A stretch of DNA of 64,000 nucleotides from Planctomycetota bacterium (GTDB lineage Bacteria > Planctomycetota > PLA2 > JAEUHO01): contig JANQJW010000090.1 in NCBI GenBank assembly GCA_028281445.1, positions 62,001 to 126,000 of the forward strand. The letters are read 5' to 3'. Shown in pieces: positions 15,673-24,613 of this stretch; positions within the stretch are counted from its first letter, which is position 1; each line of letters starts with the position of its first letter. The position numbers were made by a program, and so were the translations under genes. The notes under the pieces were generated by a model. It searched no databases, was not told the origin of the DNA, and saw nothing but the letters and a program-made list of their open reading frames with translations.

Positions 15673-16437
15673 ATGGCGCGCACCACGATCGTCGTTCCGT
15701 GCTTCAACGAGGAGAAGCGTCTCGACCACGAGGCCATCCTTGCGTTCGCGGACGAGCATCCCGACGTTCGGTTCCTCCTGGTTGACGATGGCAGCACGGA
15801 CGGCACACGGGCGCTGATCGAGTCCATGGCGAACGCCTCGCGCGACCGCATCACCGCGGTGGTGCTGGACCGCAATCGCGGCAAGGCCGAGGCCGTGCGT
15901 CGTGGCGTCGAGGCCGCGCTGGCCGACAAGCCGGACGCGTTCGGCTACTGGGACGCCGATCTGTCCACACCGTTGGCCGAGATCCCTGTCTTCATCTCCC
16001 TGCTCGCGCAGCGACCGGGCATCGATGTCGTGATGGGTTCGCGCGTCAAGCTGCTGGGGCGCGAGATCGAGCGCCGCCCGATGCGTCACTATGCAGGCAG
16101 GATCTTCGCGACCGCCGCCTCGGCCGTTCTCAGCCTGCCCGTCTACGACACGCAGTGCGGTGCCAAGCTGTTTCGCTCGACGCCGACCACGCGCTGGGCG
16201 TTCGAGCAGCCGTTCCAGTCGCGCTGGCTCTTCGACGTCGAGATCCTCGCGCGCCTGACGCTGCTCGATCGGCGAGAAGGCGCGCACGCCATGGCCGACC
16301 GCATCTACGAGCACCCTCTCACCGAGTGGAAGGACGTGGCCGGCAGCAAGGTCCGGCTGCGCGACTTCGCCAAGGCCGTGGGCGAGCTGGGCCGGATCGC
16401 GTGGCGCTATCGGTGGTGTGCGGGGACGCGGCAGTGA
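15673..16437 (+). CDS. GT2 glycosyltransferase, dolichyl-phosphate beta-glucosyltransferase-like
   Basis: 254 aa, cytoplasmic side, no clear membrane anchor. GT-A fold: TTIVVPCFNEEKRLD at the N-terminus, VDDGSTDGT (nucleotide-sugar binding), DRNRGKAEAVRRGVEAA, YWDADLSTPL (DxD-like metal site) and YDTQCGAKLFR plus FDVEIL, as in ALG5/DPG synthases. Likely product is a polyprenyl-phosphate hexose for a GT-C enzyme such as the adjacent GT87. TATCGT lies ten bases before ATG. Confidence 0.9.
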   Translation: MARTTIVVPCFNEEKRLDHEAILAFADEHPDVRFLLVDDGSTDGTRALIESMANASRDRITAVVLDRNRGKAEAVRRGVEAALADKPDAFGYWDADLSTPLAEIPVFISLLAQRPGIDVVMGSRVKLLGREIERRPMRHYAGRIFATAASAVLSLPVYDTQCGAKLFRSTPTTRWAFEQPFQSRWLFDVEILARLTLLDRREGAHAMADRIYEHPLTEWKDVAGSKVRLRDFAKAVGELGRIAWRYRWCAGTRQ

Positions 16438-16459
16438 TGTGCGCACTGGCAACCGCGAT

Positions 16460-16500
16460 GTAGGGGCGACCCGAGCGTAGCGAGTGGTCGGCCCGCGACC
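16460..16500 (+). repeat. Intergenic repeat type I
   Basis: Nearly identical to 160-200. It occupies the 62-base space between convergent genes ending at 16437 and 16500 and reaches the stop codon of the latter. Confidence 0.75.
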
Positions 16501-18029
16501 TACAACCCCATCCACGCCGGCAGGCCCGGCCGCACGCCCTTCTCCGGCTCGCACGCGAGCACGATGGTCCAGGCGGCGGTGGTCCACACCTGCCCGAACG
16601 TGACGTCGGAGTTGCTGCCCATCGACAGGCTCTCGTGCCACGGGCGCGGCTGGAAGGAACCATCCGGCGCGCGCGCAAGGATGAGGTCGCGCTCCAGCGT
16701 CTTCCAGAACGTGGTCTTCGCCCTGCCGCCGATCGCGTGGGCCGCGACGCCCGCCAGAAGGATGTGCTGCATCAAGCTCGCGTGTCCGCCCATGACGGCA
16801 CCTGCGTTGCGTGACGCCCAGCGCTTCATCTGCCCGGCGAAGCCGCCCTTGCCCAGCCCCAGCGTGCGATAGCCGAGCCACGTGACCGCGGTACGGCCGA
16901 TGTTGCCTTGTCCCGCCTGCCCCGAGTTCGCCGAGTAGCCGACTCCGCCGCCGCCACTCGAAGCCTTCAAGTACGCCTCGGCCTTCTTCATGACGTCGGG
17001 CGGCACCTCGAAGCCCGCTCGCGTCGCGAGGCCCATCCCGCACAGCGCGAGGCCGGTCACGATGTTGAGTTCCACGTAGCCGAGCGCGTTGGGTCCGCCC
17101 GGACCGTGCGCCCAACCGCCGGAGGCTTCCTGGCGCCCGGCCAGCGATGTGCCCGCGGCAAGCAGTGCACGCTTGACGTCGGGGCTCGGGCGCCGCGCGT
17201 AGAGCTCACCAAGGAAGATCGCGGCGTGCGCGACGCCCCAGTTCGTCTGATCCCAGTTCTTTCCGCCGCGCATCGGCGCACCGCCCATCGATCCCTTTCC
17301 AAGGTTGTGCGCACAGAACGACGCAGCCCGCGCGACGTTGTCCGCGTGCGGCCCGGTCTCGTCATCGCTCCCGCCGGCAAGCCACGCCAAGCCGGCGAGC
17401 GCCGTCTGGCATACCGATCCGTTCAACCCCGAGAGTGTCTGCCGGTAGCCGCCGCCGGACTGCTGTCGTTCGGCCAGCCACTGGAGTGCGGCTTCGATCA
17501 GGCGCGTGCGCCCGGCGCCCTTGGTCGGCTTCGCGGCCGGCTTCCCGCCTGTCGGAATCGTCATTGCGATCTTCTGCTTGCGCGCCGCACCGACCCGCTC
17601 GACGAGCAGTATCACCTCGCCCTTGCCCGACTCGGCCTTGCGCAACGCTTCGGCAAGCGCTGCCAGGCTCCCGTCCTTGAACGCGCGCTTGCCCACACCG
17701 ACGATCACGTCGCCGGCGACGAGGCCCGCCTTCGCGGCCGGGCCGTCGGGCAACGTGAGGACCACCGCAAGGCGTCCGGGCCCGGCGTCGTTGCCCGGTC
17801 CCTTGCTCTGGCCGGTACGCATTCCGCTTCCCATCGGTGCGCGCGGCGCAGCGTCGGCGTCACGCGCCTTGGCACCGAGCAGGCCGAGGTTATGGAGGTC
17901 CTGGCCGCGCGCGGCCGGCCCGCTCCCGCCGCCGAAAGGCCACGCGCCGTCCGCGTCCACAACAAGCGTGTGCGCGAGGATACACACCACGCAGAGCCCG
18001 AGAATCCGGCCGAAAGGTCGCTGAATCAC
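16500..18029 (-). CDS. PDZ domain fused to squalene-cyclase-like repeats, secreted or anchored
   Basis: 509 aa. N-terminal signal or anchor (RILGLCVVCILAHTLVV). A PDZ domain follows at about 85-150 (LTLPDGPAAKAGLVAGDVIVG then VGKRAFKDGSL), then alpha/alpha repeats from about 165 to the end (ALQWLAERQQSGGGY, LAGRQEASGGWAHGPGG, AYLKASSGGGGVGYS) of the prenyltransferase/squalene oxidase superfamily. No protease catalytic triad is present. Start taken as GTG 18027-18029 because it precedes the hydrophobic segment; the longer upstream frame overlaps the response regulator and is rejected. The 198 bases to that divergent gene hold no clear repeat. Confidence 0.85.
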   Translation of the reverse strand: MIQRPFGRILGLCVVCILAHTLVVDADGAWPFGGGSGPAARGQDLHNLGLLGAKARDADAAPRAPMGSGMRTGQSKGPGNDAGPGRLAVVLTLPDGPAAKAGLVAGDVIVGVGKRAFKDGSLAALAEALRKAESGKGEVILLVERVGAARKQKIAMTIPTGGKPAAKPTKGAGRTRLIEAALQWLAERQQSGGGYRQTLSGLNGSVCQTALAGLAWLAGGSDDETGPHADNVARAASFCAHNLGKGSMGGAPMRGGKNWDQTNWGVAHAAIFLGELYARRPSPDVKRALLAAGTSLAGRQEASGGWAHGPGGPNALGYVELNIVTGLALCGMGLATRAGFEVPPDVMKKAEAYLKASSGGGGVGYSANSGQAGQGNIGRTAVTWLGYRTLGLGKGGFAGQMKRWASRNAGAVMGGHASLMQHILLAGVAAHAIGGRAKTTFWKTLERDLILARAPDGSFQPRPWHESLSMGSNSDVTFGQVWTTAAWTIVLACEPEKGVRPGLPAWMGL

Positions 18030-18227
18030 GATCGTCGAAGACTCCGGTCGAGCGAATGGCTGTGCGGCATCGTATGGTCGGAAGCGGGATTTCGCAGCGG
18101 CGGGTGTGGCCGCGGCGTTTTCAAGAGCCGATAAGTAGGGTGCGGGGAGAAGGAATACGCGTGCTAGCGTGCACGCGGGGAAGAGACGCGGACCGGCAAT
18201 GGGGGCGGGACGCGCGAGGGAAATGAC

Positions 18228-18956
18228 ATGGCCGGAGAACGAATCCTCGTGGTCGAGGACGAGCCCGGTGTGCTGAACATGACGCTCGAGGTCATGCGCG
18301 GTGCGCGTGAGGCGTACCAGGTTGAGGGCGCACAAGACGCAGCGGCAGGCCTGGAGTCGATCCGTCAGAACAAGCCGGACCTCGTCCTGCTGGACCTCAA
18401 TCTCGGGCGGCGATTTGACGGGCTGGATGTCTGCAAGCTCATCCGCGAGGATCCGGAGACGGCGAACATCGCCGTGATCATCTTGACGGGCGAGCTCATG
18501 GACGCCGCCGAGACGATGCTCCTGGATGCGGGCGCGGACGACTACATCCGCAAGCCCCAGTTCACGCCGCAGCTGCTCGAGAGCCGCGTTCGCGCCGTGC
18601 TCCGCCGCACGCGCAGCACACCTGCAACCGAGCTGGACCACGGTCCGTTGAAGTTGCATCCCGGGCGGCGTGAAGCGAGTGTCGACGGACGGATCGTCAA
18701 TCTGACGCCGACCGAGTTCGACATTCTGTTCAAGCTCGCCAGCAACAACGATCGCGCGCTTCCCCGGCGCGAACTCCTGGATCGCGGCGACGGCACGTCG
18801 ACTGCCGTCGACCGAACCGTCGACGTCCACGTGCTGTCCATCCGGCGCAAGCTTGGACGCTTCGAGTGGCTCGTCCAGACCGTGTTCGGCGTCGGCTATC
18901 GCCTCGGCTCGTCCGCCGAGTCGGCCGACTCCCCGGAAGAAGCCAGGCGCTCGTAG
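18228..18956 (+). CDS. OmpR/PhoB-type response regulator
   Basis: 242 aa. Receiver domain 1-125: VEDEPG acidic pocket, phosphoacceptor D56 in VLLDLNLG, ILTGE (Thr switch) and KP in YIRKPQ. Winged-helix DNA-binding domain 140-230: LTPTEFDILFKLASN, RELLDR, DRTVDVHVLSIRRKLG and GVGYRL, all classic PhoB-family. No histidine kinase is adjacent, so it is an orphan here. Its last 61 bases overlap, antisense, the end of the glycosyltransferase gene. Confidence 0.95.
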   Translation: MAGERILVVEDEPGVLNMTLEVMRGAREAYQVEGAQDAAAGLESIRQNKPDLVLLDLNLGRRFDGLDVCKLIREDPETANIAVIILTGELMDAAETMLLDAGADDYIRKPQFTPQLLESRVRAVLRRTRSTPATELDHGPLKLHPGRREASVDGRIVNLTPTEFDILFKLASNNDRALPRRELLDRGDGTSTAVDRTVDVHVLSIRRKLGRFEWLVQTVFGVGYRLGSSAESADSPEEARRS

Positions 18957-20020
18957 AGCGAGACCGTCGCGGCGGCCATCGCGTCCGCCGTGAAGAGGCG
19001 GTGAACGCGGGCCCGGCCCGCGGCGCCGAGCTTCATGCGCCGGTCAGGATGCTGCAGCAGCATCGCAAGCGCCGTAGCAAGAGGATCGACCTCCCCCACC
19101 GCGACGAGTACGCCGGTCTGCCCGTCCGCGATGGCCTCCGACAGCCCTCCGACGTCGGATGCGACGACGGGCACACCGGCCGCCTGCGCTTCCAACGCGA
19201 AGACCGACAGGCCTTCCATGAGCGACGGCACGCACGCCACGTCCGCCGCGGCCAGCCCATGCGTCACGTCGATCCGGCCGGGAAAGCGCACGTTGGCGGT
19301 GATCCCGAGCTCGCGCACCTGGTTCTCGACCACGGGCCGCTCACGGCCCTCGCCGGCCAGGATCAGCACGGCTTCCGGGTAGCCCTGAAGGATGTCGGCG
19401 AACGCGCGGACGAGGTGGGCTTGCCCCTTGCGTGCGCCCATGGTCGCGGCCGACAACACGACGAGCGCGTCGTCGCTGAGATCGAACTGCTGCCGGGCGC
19501 GCGCGCGCTCGGGCGTGAGGTCCTCGAACGGCGCCGGGTCGATGCCGTCGTAGATGACGTGGATTCGCGAGCTCGCAACACCTACCGCTTCCACGGCGCG
19601 CGCCGTGGCCTCGCTGATCGCGACGACGGCATCGGCGCGCCGGTAGGTCCAGCGGGTGAACCACCCCTTGCGCAGCGTGTCGGCCAGTCGCCGCGTCACG
19701 ACGACCGGCAGGCCCGGCCGGTAGCGCAAGGCGATCGAGCCCAACTTGTGCGTACGGGCGTCGGCAAGATGAACGAGGTCGGGTGCAGACGTGCGGATGC
19801 GCTGCCGCAAGCGATGCGCCGCGAGCAGATCGAAGCCGTTGCGCATGCGCACGATGTCGTACGGAACCGCGAGCCGATCGGCCACGGCGGCGAACGCCGC
19901 CTTCGGCTGGAGGATCAAGCGGCTCTCGTGACCGCGTGCCTTGAGCGCACGCAGCACGTGCTCGAGCTGCACCTCGCCGCCGGCGTAGGCACGCTCGCCG
20001 AGGAGGTGGAGCACGCGCAC
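18896..20020 (-). CDS. GT4 family glycosyltransferase
   Basis: 374 aa with a GT-B fold. N-terminus VRVLHLLGERAYAGGEVQLE (acceptor domain), then VVVTRRLADT, VIYDGID, LVVLSAATMGARKGQ (donor domain start), ILAGEGRERP, and PSLMEGLSVFALEAQAAGVPVVASDVGGLSE, which carries the ExxxxxxxE motif of GT4 enzymes. It transfers a sugar from a nucleotide donor, substrate unknown. GTG start at 20018-20020 comes right after the TGA of the upstream small membrane gene (TGACGTG), so the two are co-translated. Confidence 0.92.
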   Translation of the reverse strand: MRVLHLLGERAYAGGEVQLEHVLRALKARGHESRLILQPKAAFAAVADRLAVPYDIVRMRNGFDLLAAHRLRQRIRTSAPDLVHLADARTHKLGSIALRYRPGLPVVVTRRLADTLRKGWFTRWTYRRADAVVAISEATARAVEAVGVASSRIHVIYDGIDPAPFEDLTPERARARQQFDLSDDALVVLSAATMGARKGQAHLVRAFADILQGYPEAVLILAGEGRERPVVENQVRELGITANVRFPGRIDVTHGLAAADVACVPSLMEGLSVFALEAQAAGVPVVASDVGGLSEAIADGQTGVLVAVGEVDPLATALAMLLQHPDRRMKLGAAGRARVHRLFTADAMAAATVSLYERLASSGESADSADEPRR

Positions 20021-20021
20021 G

Positions 20022-20381
20022 TCAGCGCGCCTCCGTGGGACGCATGACTCCCACCAGCACGTGCACCACGCCAAGCACAACGGCGGGCAGGGCCAGCACG
20101 AGCGTGGTGAAGCGGTCGTCGAAGAACTCCGCCGCGAACATCCCGCCGAGGATCAGGAGGATGCCGCCGACCCGCGGGCGCACCAGCGTGGCCAGCACCA
20201 GCGCAGCGAGGGTTGCGATGAAGAGCAGCGGGTACCAGGACGCCAACCCGCTCAGCCCCACGAGCAGCGCGAAGAGCCCCCACGCCGTGCCCCAGACGAC
20301 CAGCAGCGACGAGGCCACGAGGCGGATCCGCCGCAGGACCGCCGGCTCCGCCGTGCGCGGGTATGCGTCCGCCGCGTTCAT
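20022..20381 (-). CDS. Small membrane protein, three transmembrane segments
   Basis: 119 aa, not recognised. Hydrophobic segments at about 20-45, 50-65 and 85-110 (LASSLLVVWGTAWGLFALLV; WYPLLFIATLAALVLATLV; LVLALPAVVLGVVHVLVG). It is coupled to the GT4 gene, so it may assist export or assembly of the same glycan; that is only contextual. Divergent from the CBS gene across 69 bases. Confidence 0.75.
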   Translation of the reverse strand: MNAADAYPRTAEPAVLRRIRLVASSLLVVWGTAWGLFALLVGLSGLASWYPLLFIATLAALVLATLVRPRVGGILLILGGMFAAEFFDDRFTTLVLALPAVVLGVVHVLVGVMRPTEAR

Positions 20382-20450
20382 GCCTTGGTCCTCGCGTCCC
20401 ACCGCGTACCGTTCTACGCGCAGTCCCGCGGTTTCCCCCGGAGAGAGTCG

Positions 20451-20870
20451 ATGAACGCGAAGGTATCCGACCTGATGGTCCCCAGCGTCGTAAGCACGGC
20501 GCGTCACAAGAGCGTCGGCCACGCCCGCGAGATCATGAACAAGCACGGGATCAGCAGTCTGCCCGTGATCGATCCCGACGGGACGCCGGCCGGCATCCTG
20601 ACCTCGAGTGACATCCTCGAGGGGCACGGCGAGAGCACCCCCACGAGCAGCGTCATGTCCACGAAGGTCTACACCGTGCCGCAGTACGAAGACGTGAGCA
20701 CGGCGGCCCGGATCATGCGCAATCACCACATCCACCACCTGCTCGTCACCCACGAGAAGAAGGTCGTCGGCATTCTCAGCGCGTTCGACCTCCTAGCGCT
20801 GGTGGAGGACCACCGCTTCGTGATGAAGAACGCGCCGACCCCGCCCAAGCGGCCCAAGGGACGGCAGTAG
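20451..20870 (+). CDS. CBS-domain pair protein
   Basis: 139 aa consisting of a Bateman module: CBS1 (VSDLMVPSVVST ... LPVIDPDGTPAGILTSSDIL) and CBS2 (VMSTKVYTVP ... HLLVTHEKKVVGILSAFDLL). Such modules bind adenosine nucleotides and act as energy sensors. GGAGAGAG lies just upstream of ATG. A Lys/Pro-rich tail (TPPKRPKGRQ) ends it. No effector is fused; another CBS protein is at 50703. Confidence 0.93.
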   Translation: MNAKVSDLMVPSVVSTARHKSVGHAREIMNKHGISSLPVIDPDGTPAGILTSSDILEGHGESTPTSSVMSTKVYTVPQYEDVSTAARIMRNHHIHHLLVTHEKKVVGILSAFDLLALVEDHRFVMKNAPTPPKRPKGRQ

Positions 20871-20892
20871 GCCGACGGGCCCCCACGCGCTG

Positions 20893-20898
20893 TATCCT
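20893..20898 (+). promoter_or_regulatory. Candidate -10 box (TATCCT)
   Basis: TATCCT, seven bases, then GTG 20906 of the LON-domain gene. No Shine-Dalgarno; the same layout as 12105-12110. Confidence 0.48.
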
Positions 20899-20905
20899 GT
20901 GCCGC

Positions 20906-21598
20906 GTGGAAACGCCGATCGACATGCAAGGCATCCTGCGCGACTTCGACGGCGAGGTGCGCCTCTTCCCGCTGCCGAACCTCGTCCTGTTCCCGGACGG
21001 GTTCGCGCCGCTGAAGGTCTTCGAGGACCGGTACGTCCAGATGGTCCAGGACGCGCTCTCCGACGACGGGCTCATCGGCATGGCTCTGCTGCAGCCGGGC
21101 TGGGAAGCCGACTATCAGGGCAATCCCGAGATCCATCCCGTCGTGTGCCTCGGCAAGATCCTGCGCTCGAAGAATCTGCCGAGCGGCAAATACGACATCC
21201 TTCTCTACGGCCTCTTCCGCGCACGCATCGTGGAGGAGATCGCGGCCTATCCCTATCGCCGGGCCCAGGTGCAGGTGCTCGACGACTTCGCCCCGACGAT
21301 GCACGCCGAGCAGATCGCCAAGAACATGCGCCGGGCGCTCGACCTCGTCCCCGGCCGCAAGTCGGTGATCTGGGAGATGCGACGCATGGCCAATCAGCTG
21401 CGCGGCGTCGACGCAACCGCGGGGCGCTACGCCGACGCGGTGGCAAACGCCAGTGACCTGCAGCCGGCCGATCGCTACGAGCTGCTCGCCGAGACCGACG
21501 TGCTCCGCCGGCTCGAGCGCCTGATCGAGCTGCTCGAAACGCGCGCCTACGCGGGTGCACCGCAGACGCCTCCCGGCACCATTCCGCATCTCAATTGA
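20906..21598 (+). CDS. LON substrate-binding (LAN) domain protein
   Basis: 230 aa, no ATPase or protease domain. VRLFPLPNLVLFPDGFAPLKVFEDRY is, as a whole, the typical opening of stand-alone LON N-domain proteins (PLPN.VLFP...LPL.IFE.RY, with P to A/K changes). The C-terminal part is helical. Role: peptide or substrate recognition, possibly an adaptor of Lon; not shown. Its stop is 3 bases from the convergent ceramidase-like gene. Confidence 0.9.
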   Translation: METPIDMQGILRDFDGEVRLFPLPNLVLFPDGFAPLKVFEDRYVQMVQDALSDDGLIGMALLQPGWEADYQGNPEIHPVVCLGKILRSKNLPSGKYDILLYGLFRARIVEEIAAYPYRRAQVQVLDDFAPTMHAEQIAKNMRRALDLVPGRKSVIWEMRRMANQLRGVDATAGRYADAVANASDLQPADRYELLAETDVLRRLERLIELLETRAYAGAPQTPPGTIPHLN

Positions 21599-21601
21599 GA
21601 C

Positions 21602-23428
21602 CTACTCGGTCGTGAAGTCGCGCGCGGCCTCGAGGGCTGCCTCGAGCGCCGCCTGGGAGACGGAACCGGCTCTCGGCCCGTAGACACTCCCGCGCGCCTC
21701 GTAGGTGTCGGCGCGGTACTCGTCGTCGGTCGTGATGTAGGCCGCCGAACCGTTCGTCCAGCTCACGACGAGTGCATGCTCGAAGCCCTGGGCGCGCGCC
21801 TGTTCGCGGAGCGCCTTTCCATGGGCCTGGGTCCCCTCGCCCGGCGTGCAGAGGAGCGCAAAGTCGTGCGTCCCGGCAGAGAAGACGAGCGCGCCGAACG
21901 GCAAGGCGTGCTCCGTGACGTGCTGCTCGAGGTTGATCACCGTTCCGACACTGCCGTCCCAGCGGAACCCGACGCGCATCTCCGGAGTGCCTAGCGACCA
22001 GATCAGCGCGTTGACCGGCAGCGCAAGCAGGTTCGAGGCCAGCGCGCCCGCCCCGCCGGACCAGATCGGGCCGCCGTGCGCCTCCAGCCAGTCCGCGCGG
22101 CTGCCCGTCGCCAGCACGAGGTGCGGGTCCCCCATCGGTTGCCGCACGCGCGCGGCGGCGACATGGAGCGAGCGGCCGGGTTCCTGCGCGCGCAGTGCGG
22201 GCACGACGGCATCGGCAAAGCGCGCGGCGAGCAGGTGCTCGCGACCGTCGCCCGCCAGCCTGTCGTCGCGCGGCGCGATGTCACCGCACGCGCCGTTCAA
22301 GAACATCACGGGCGTGCGATCGAGGCGTTCGGTGAATGCGTGCTCGATGGCGCCGGCCAGATCACGATGCCAGCCCATGTACCGGCGTCGGACGAGAACG
22401 GGGTGGATCGCGTAGTTGACGAGGGCGGCGATCGGCCGTGCCTCCGTGGTGTTCTCGTCGAAGCGGACGACGTAGACGCGGTCATCGATCTGGTCGGGCG
22501 CCTCCTTGCGCCGGCTGCGGGCCAGGATCGGCTTCCCGTCGTCGCCACGGTCATGGGCGATGGCGAGCCGTACCGTCGCGCGCACCGCTCGGTCGTAGGC
22601 GGCGCGAATCGCGCGAGCCGCTGCGTCGCGAATCGCGGCGAAGGCGGCCGGATCGAAGTGATCGGTTCCTGCGACCGCGGAGAACGGCTGGCGGCTGAAG
22701 CCCCCGGGACTGCTATGCGTGTGCGTCGCCGCCACCAGCACGCCCTCGGGACGAAACCCCAGGTCGGCCACGGCGGCGTGCACGGCGCGCGCGAGCTCTG
22801 CATCGGATGCAACGAGATCGACTCGCGCGATGGCAATCGGCGCTCCGGCGTCCGGTGCATCGGGCCGGACGACCAAGGCGCGGACCTCGGGCCAGGTACG
22901 CAAGACCTGCGGCCGCTCGAACAGCGGCCGTCGGGCGCCCCTCGGCTCGTCGATCGCACCCATCCACGCGCGACCGAGCCGGCCGAGAACGCCGAAGCCC
23001 GCGAAGGGCGGGTACGTGACCCGGCGCGGCCGCGTGCCCCAGCCGGCCAGCGTGGAACGGGCTGGCGGGATGATGATCTGGGTCGCGTAGCCGGCGCGGA
23101 AGCCGGTGCTCATGCGCCATCCGCTCACGTTCGTCTCCGCGGTCTCGCCGGGGCCGGCACGATTGGTGGCGGTGATGCCGAGCGCGCTCCAGAAGAGCAC
23201 GTGGGCGAGCACCGCCAGGCGGTAGACGCGGCGAAGTGCGGGACGGCGGCGCACGACGCGGAGCAGAGCCGAGACGGCGATCCAGACGACGACCAGCGTG
23301 ATGATCGCCCACGGCAGCGCGGTGAGCGGAAGCACGAATGCGCCGCACACCAGACCGGCCAGGAGCGGCACGAACTCGGCGAGCAGCCGCGACACGACGC
23401 CGCCGGGTCCGCGGACGAAGCTGATCAC
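21602..23428 (-). CDS. Neutral/alkaline ceramidase-like membrane protein
   Basis: 608 aa. Two or three N-terminal hydrophobic segments (LLAGLVCGAFVLPLTALPWA; IITLVVVWIAVSALL) anchor a catalytic-like domain. It contains VLVAATHTHSSPGG, matching the zinc/nucleophile loop of neutral ceramidases, plus MFLNGACGDIAPR and NYAIHPVLV. Neutral ceramidases hydrolyse ceramide to sphingosine and fatty acid. Many bacterial homologues have no proven substrate, and this one lacks the C-terminal Ig-like domain. GTG start at 23428 has GAGGAC about ten bases upstream. A DES1-type desaturase at 26728 makes a sphingolipid link conceivable. Confidence 0.82.
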   Translation of the reverse strand: MISFVRGPGGVVSRLLAEFVPLLAGLVCGAFVLPLTALPWAIITLVVVWIAVSALLRVVRRRPALRRVYRLAVLAHVLFWSALGITATNRAGPGETAETNVSGWRMSTGFRAGYATQIIIPPARSTLAGWGTRPRRVTYPPFAGFGVLGRLGRAWMGAIDEPRGARRPLFERPQVLRTWPEVRALVVRPDAPDAGAPIAIARVDLVASDAELARAVHAAVADLGFRPEGVLVAATHTHSSPGGFSRQPFSAVAGTDHFDPAAFAAIRDAAARAIRAAYDRAVRATVRLAIAHDRGDDGKPILARSRRKEAPDQIDDRVYVVRFDENTTEARPIAALVNYAIHPVLVRRRYMGWHRDLAGAIEHAFTERLDRTPVMFLNGACGDIAPRDDRLAGDGREHLLAARFADAVVPALRAQEPGRSLHVAAARVRQPMGDPHLVLATGSRADWLEAHGGPIWSGGAGALASNLLALPVNALIWSLGTPEMRVGFRWDGSVGTVINLEQHVTEHALPFGALVFSAGTHDFALLCTPGEGTQAHGKALREQARAQGFEHALVVSWTNGSAAYITTDDEYRADTYEARGSVYGPRAGSVSQAALEAALEAARDFTTE

Positions 23429-23487
23429 GGAATCGTCCTCGCCACGGGAAGCATGCGGGGATTCTGGGCGCGCCGGAGTACGCGCGC

Positions 23488-23493
23488 TACCTT
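23488..23493 (+). promoter_or_regulatory. Possible -10 box (TACCTT)
   Basis: TACCTT lies 35 bases before ATG 23529 in the 100-base divergent region. No -35 match is evident; weak. Confidence 0.25.
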
Positions 23494-23528
23494 TCGCGGT
23501 CCTGTCCTCGAATCCCCGGAGAGTCCCC

Positions 23529-24569
23529 ATGAGTGCGCATCGCGTCGTCTTCCTTGCCGGCGACGGCATCGGCCCGGAGGTCGCGGGCGCGGCCCGGGAG
23601 GTCCTGGCCGCAGCGAACATGGAAATCGACTGGGTCGACATGGATCTCGGCCTGGGCGCGTTCGAGAAGCACGGCGATGCGCTGCCGCCCCAGACGCTCG
23701 AAGCCATCAAGGACTGCAGCGTCGCGCTCAAGGGCCCGACCACGACACCGATCGGCACGGGGCATGTGTCGGCCAACGTCCGCCTGCGCAAAGAGCTCGA
23801 GCTGTTCGCCAACGTCCGTCCGGTCAAGACCGTACCGGGCCTCGAGACGCCGTACGGCGCAGTGGACATGGTCATCATCCGCGAGAACACCGAGAGCCTC
23901 TACGCCGGTCTGGAGAACGAAGTTGCACCGGGCGTCGTGACCTCGATCAAGGTCATCACAGATCGGGCGTGTCGCCGCATCTCGCGCTTCGCCTTCGAGT
24001 ACGCACGGCAATGGGGACGCGGCGAGGTGACCGCGGTCCACAAAGCCAACATCATGAAGCTGGCGGACGGCCTCTTCCTGAACTGCGCGCGGGACGTCAG
24101 CGGGGACTACGAGGGCTCGATCGCGTTCTCGGACGTGCTCGTCGACGCGCTCTGCATGCACATGGTCACCACGCCCGAGAAGTTCGACGTCCTGCTCCTC
24201 GAGAATCTCTACGGGGACATCGTGAGCGACCTGGCCGCCGGCCTCATCGGCGGCCTCGGCCTTGCCCCCGGTGGGAACTACGGGGAGAACTGCGCGGTGT
24301 TCGAGGCCATCCACGGGACGGCGCCGGATATCGCCGGCCAGGGCGTAGCCAACCCCATCGCAATGATCCTCTCGGCCGCCATGATGTGTCATCACCTGGG
24401 CCACCCGGATGCGTACAAGCGCATCCGCCGGGGCGTAGCCGCCGTGACGCGGGAGAACAAGACCGCGTTGACGCCCGACCTGGGCGGCTCGGGCACAACC
24501 GAGAGCCTGACGAAGGCGATCATGGCCGCCGTCGAGGCCCAGCCTGCGGGCGCCGCCGCGGGCGAATAG
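23529..24569 (+). CDS. NAD-dependent isocitrate dehydrogenase family protein
   Basis: 346 aa beta-decarboxylating dehydrogenase. FLAGDGIGPEV (N-terminus), ALKGPTTTPIG, RENTESLYAGLENEVAPGVV, KANIMK (catalytic Lys), the aspartate region DVLLLENLYGDIVSDLAAGL, and AIHGTAPDIAGQGVANP. The GIGTGH/SANVRLRK loop and the NTE-S-LYAGLE phosphorylation-loop equivalent resemble mitochondrial-type NAD-IDH more than 3-isopropylmalate dehydrogenase. AIHGTAPD plus the Ala before the adenosine pocket suggests NAD. No leu genes are nearby. It likely feeds the citrate cycle, but homoisocitrate or isopropylmalate cannot be excluded. Confidence 0.88.
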   Translation: MSAHRVVFLAGDGIGPEVAGAAREVLAAANMEIDWVDMDLGLGAFEKHGDALPPQTLEAIKDCSVALKGPTTTPIGTGHVSANVRLRKELELFANVRPVKTVPGLETPYGAVDMVIIRENTESLYAGLENEVAPGVVTSIKVITDRACRRISRFAFEYARQWGRGEVTAVHKANIMKLADGLFLNCARDVSGDYEGSIAFSDVLVDALCMHMVTTPEKFDVLLLENLYGDIVSDLAAGLIGGLGLAPGGNYGENCAVFEAIHGTAPDIAGQGVANPIAMILSAAMMCHHLGHPDAYKRIRRGVAAVTRENKTALTPDLGGSGTTESLTKAIMAAVEAQPAGAAAGE

Positions 24570-24613
24570 AGTGGGGCGGGGGTGCGTTCCTCCCCCGGTC
24601 CCCGGAGCCACGC

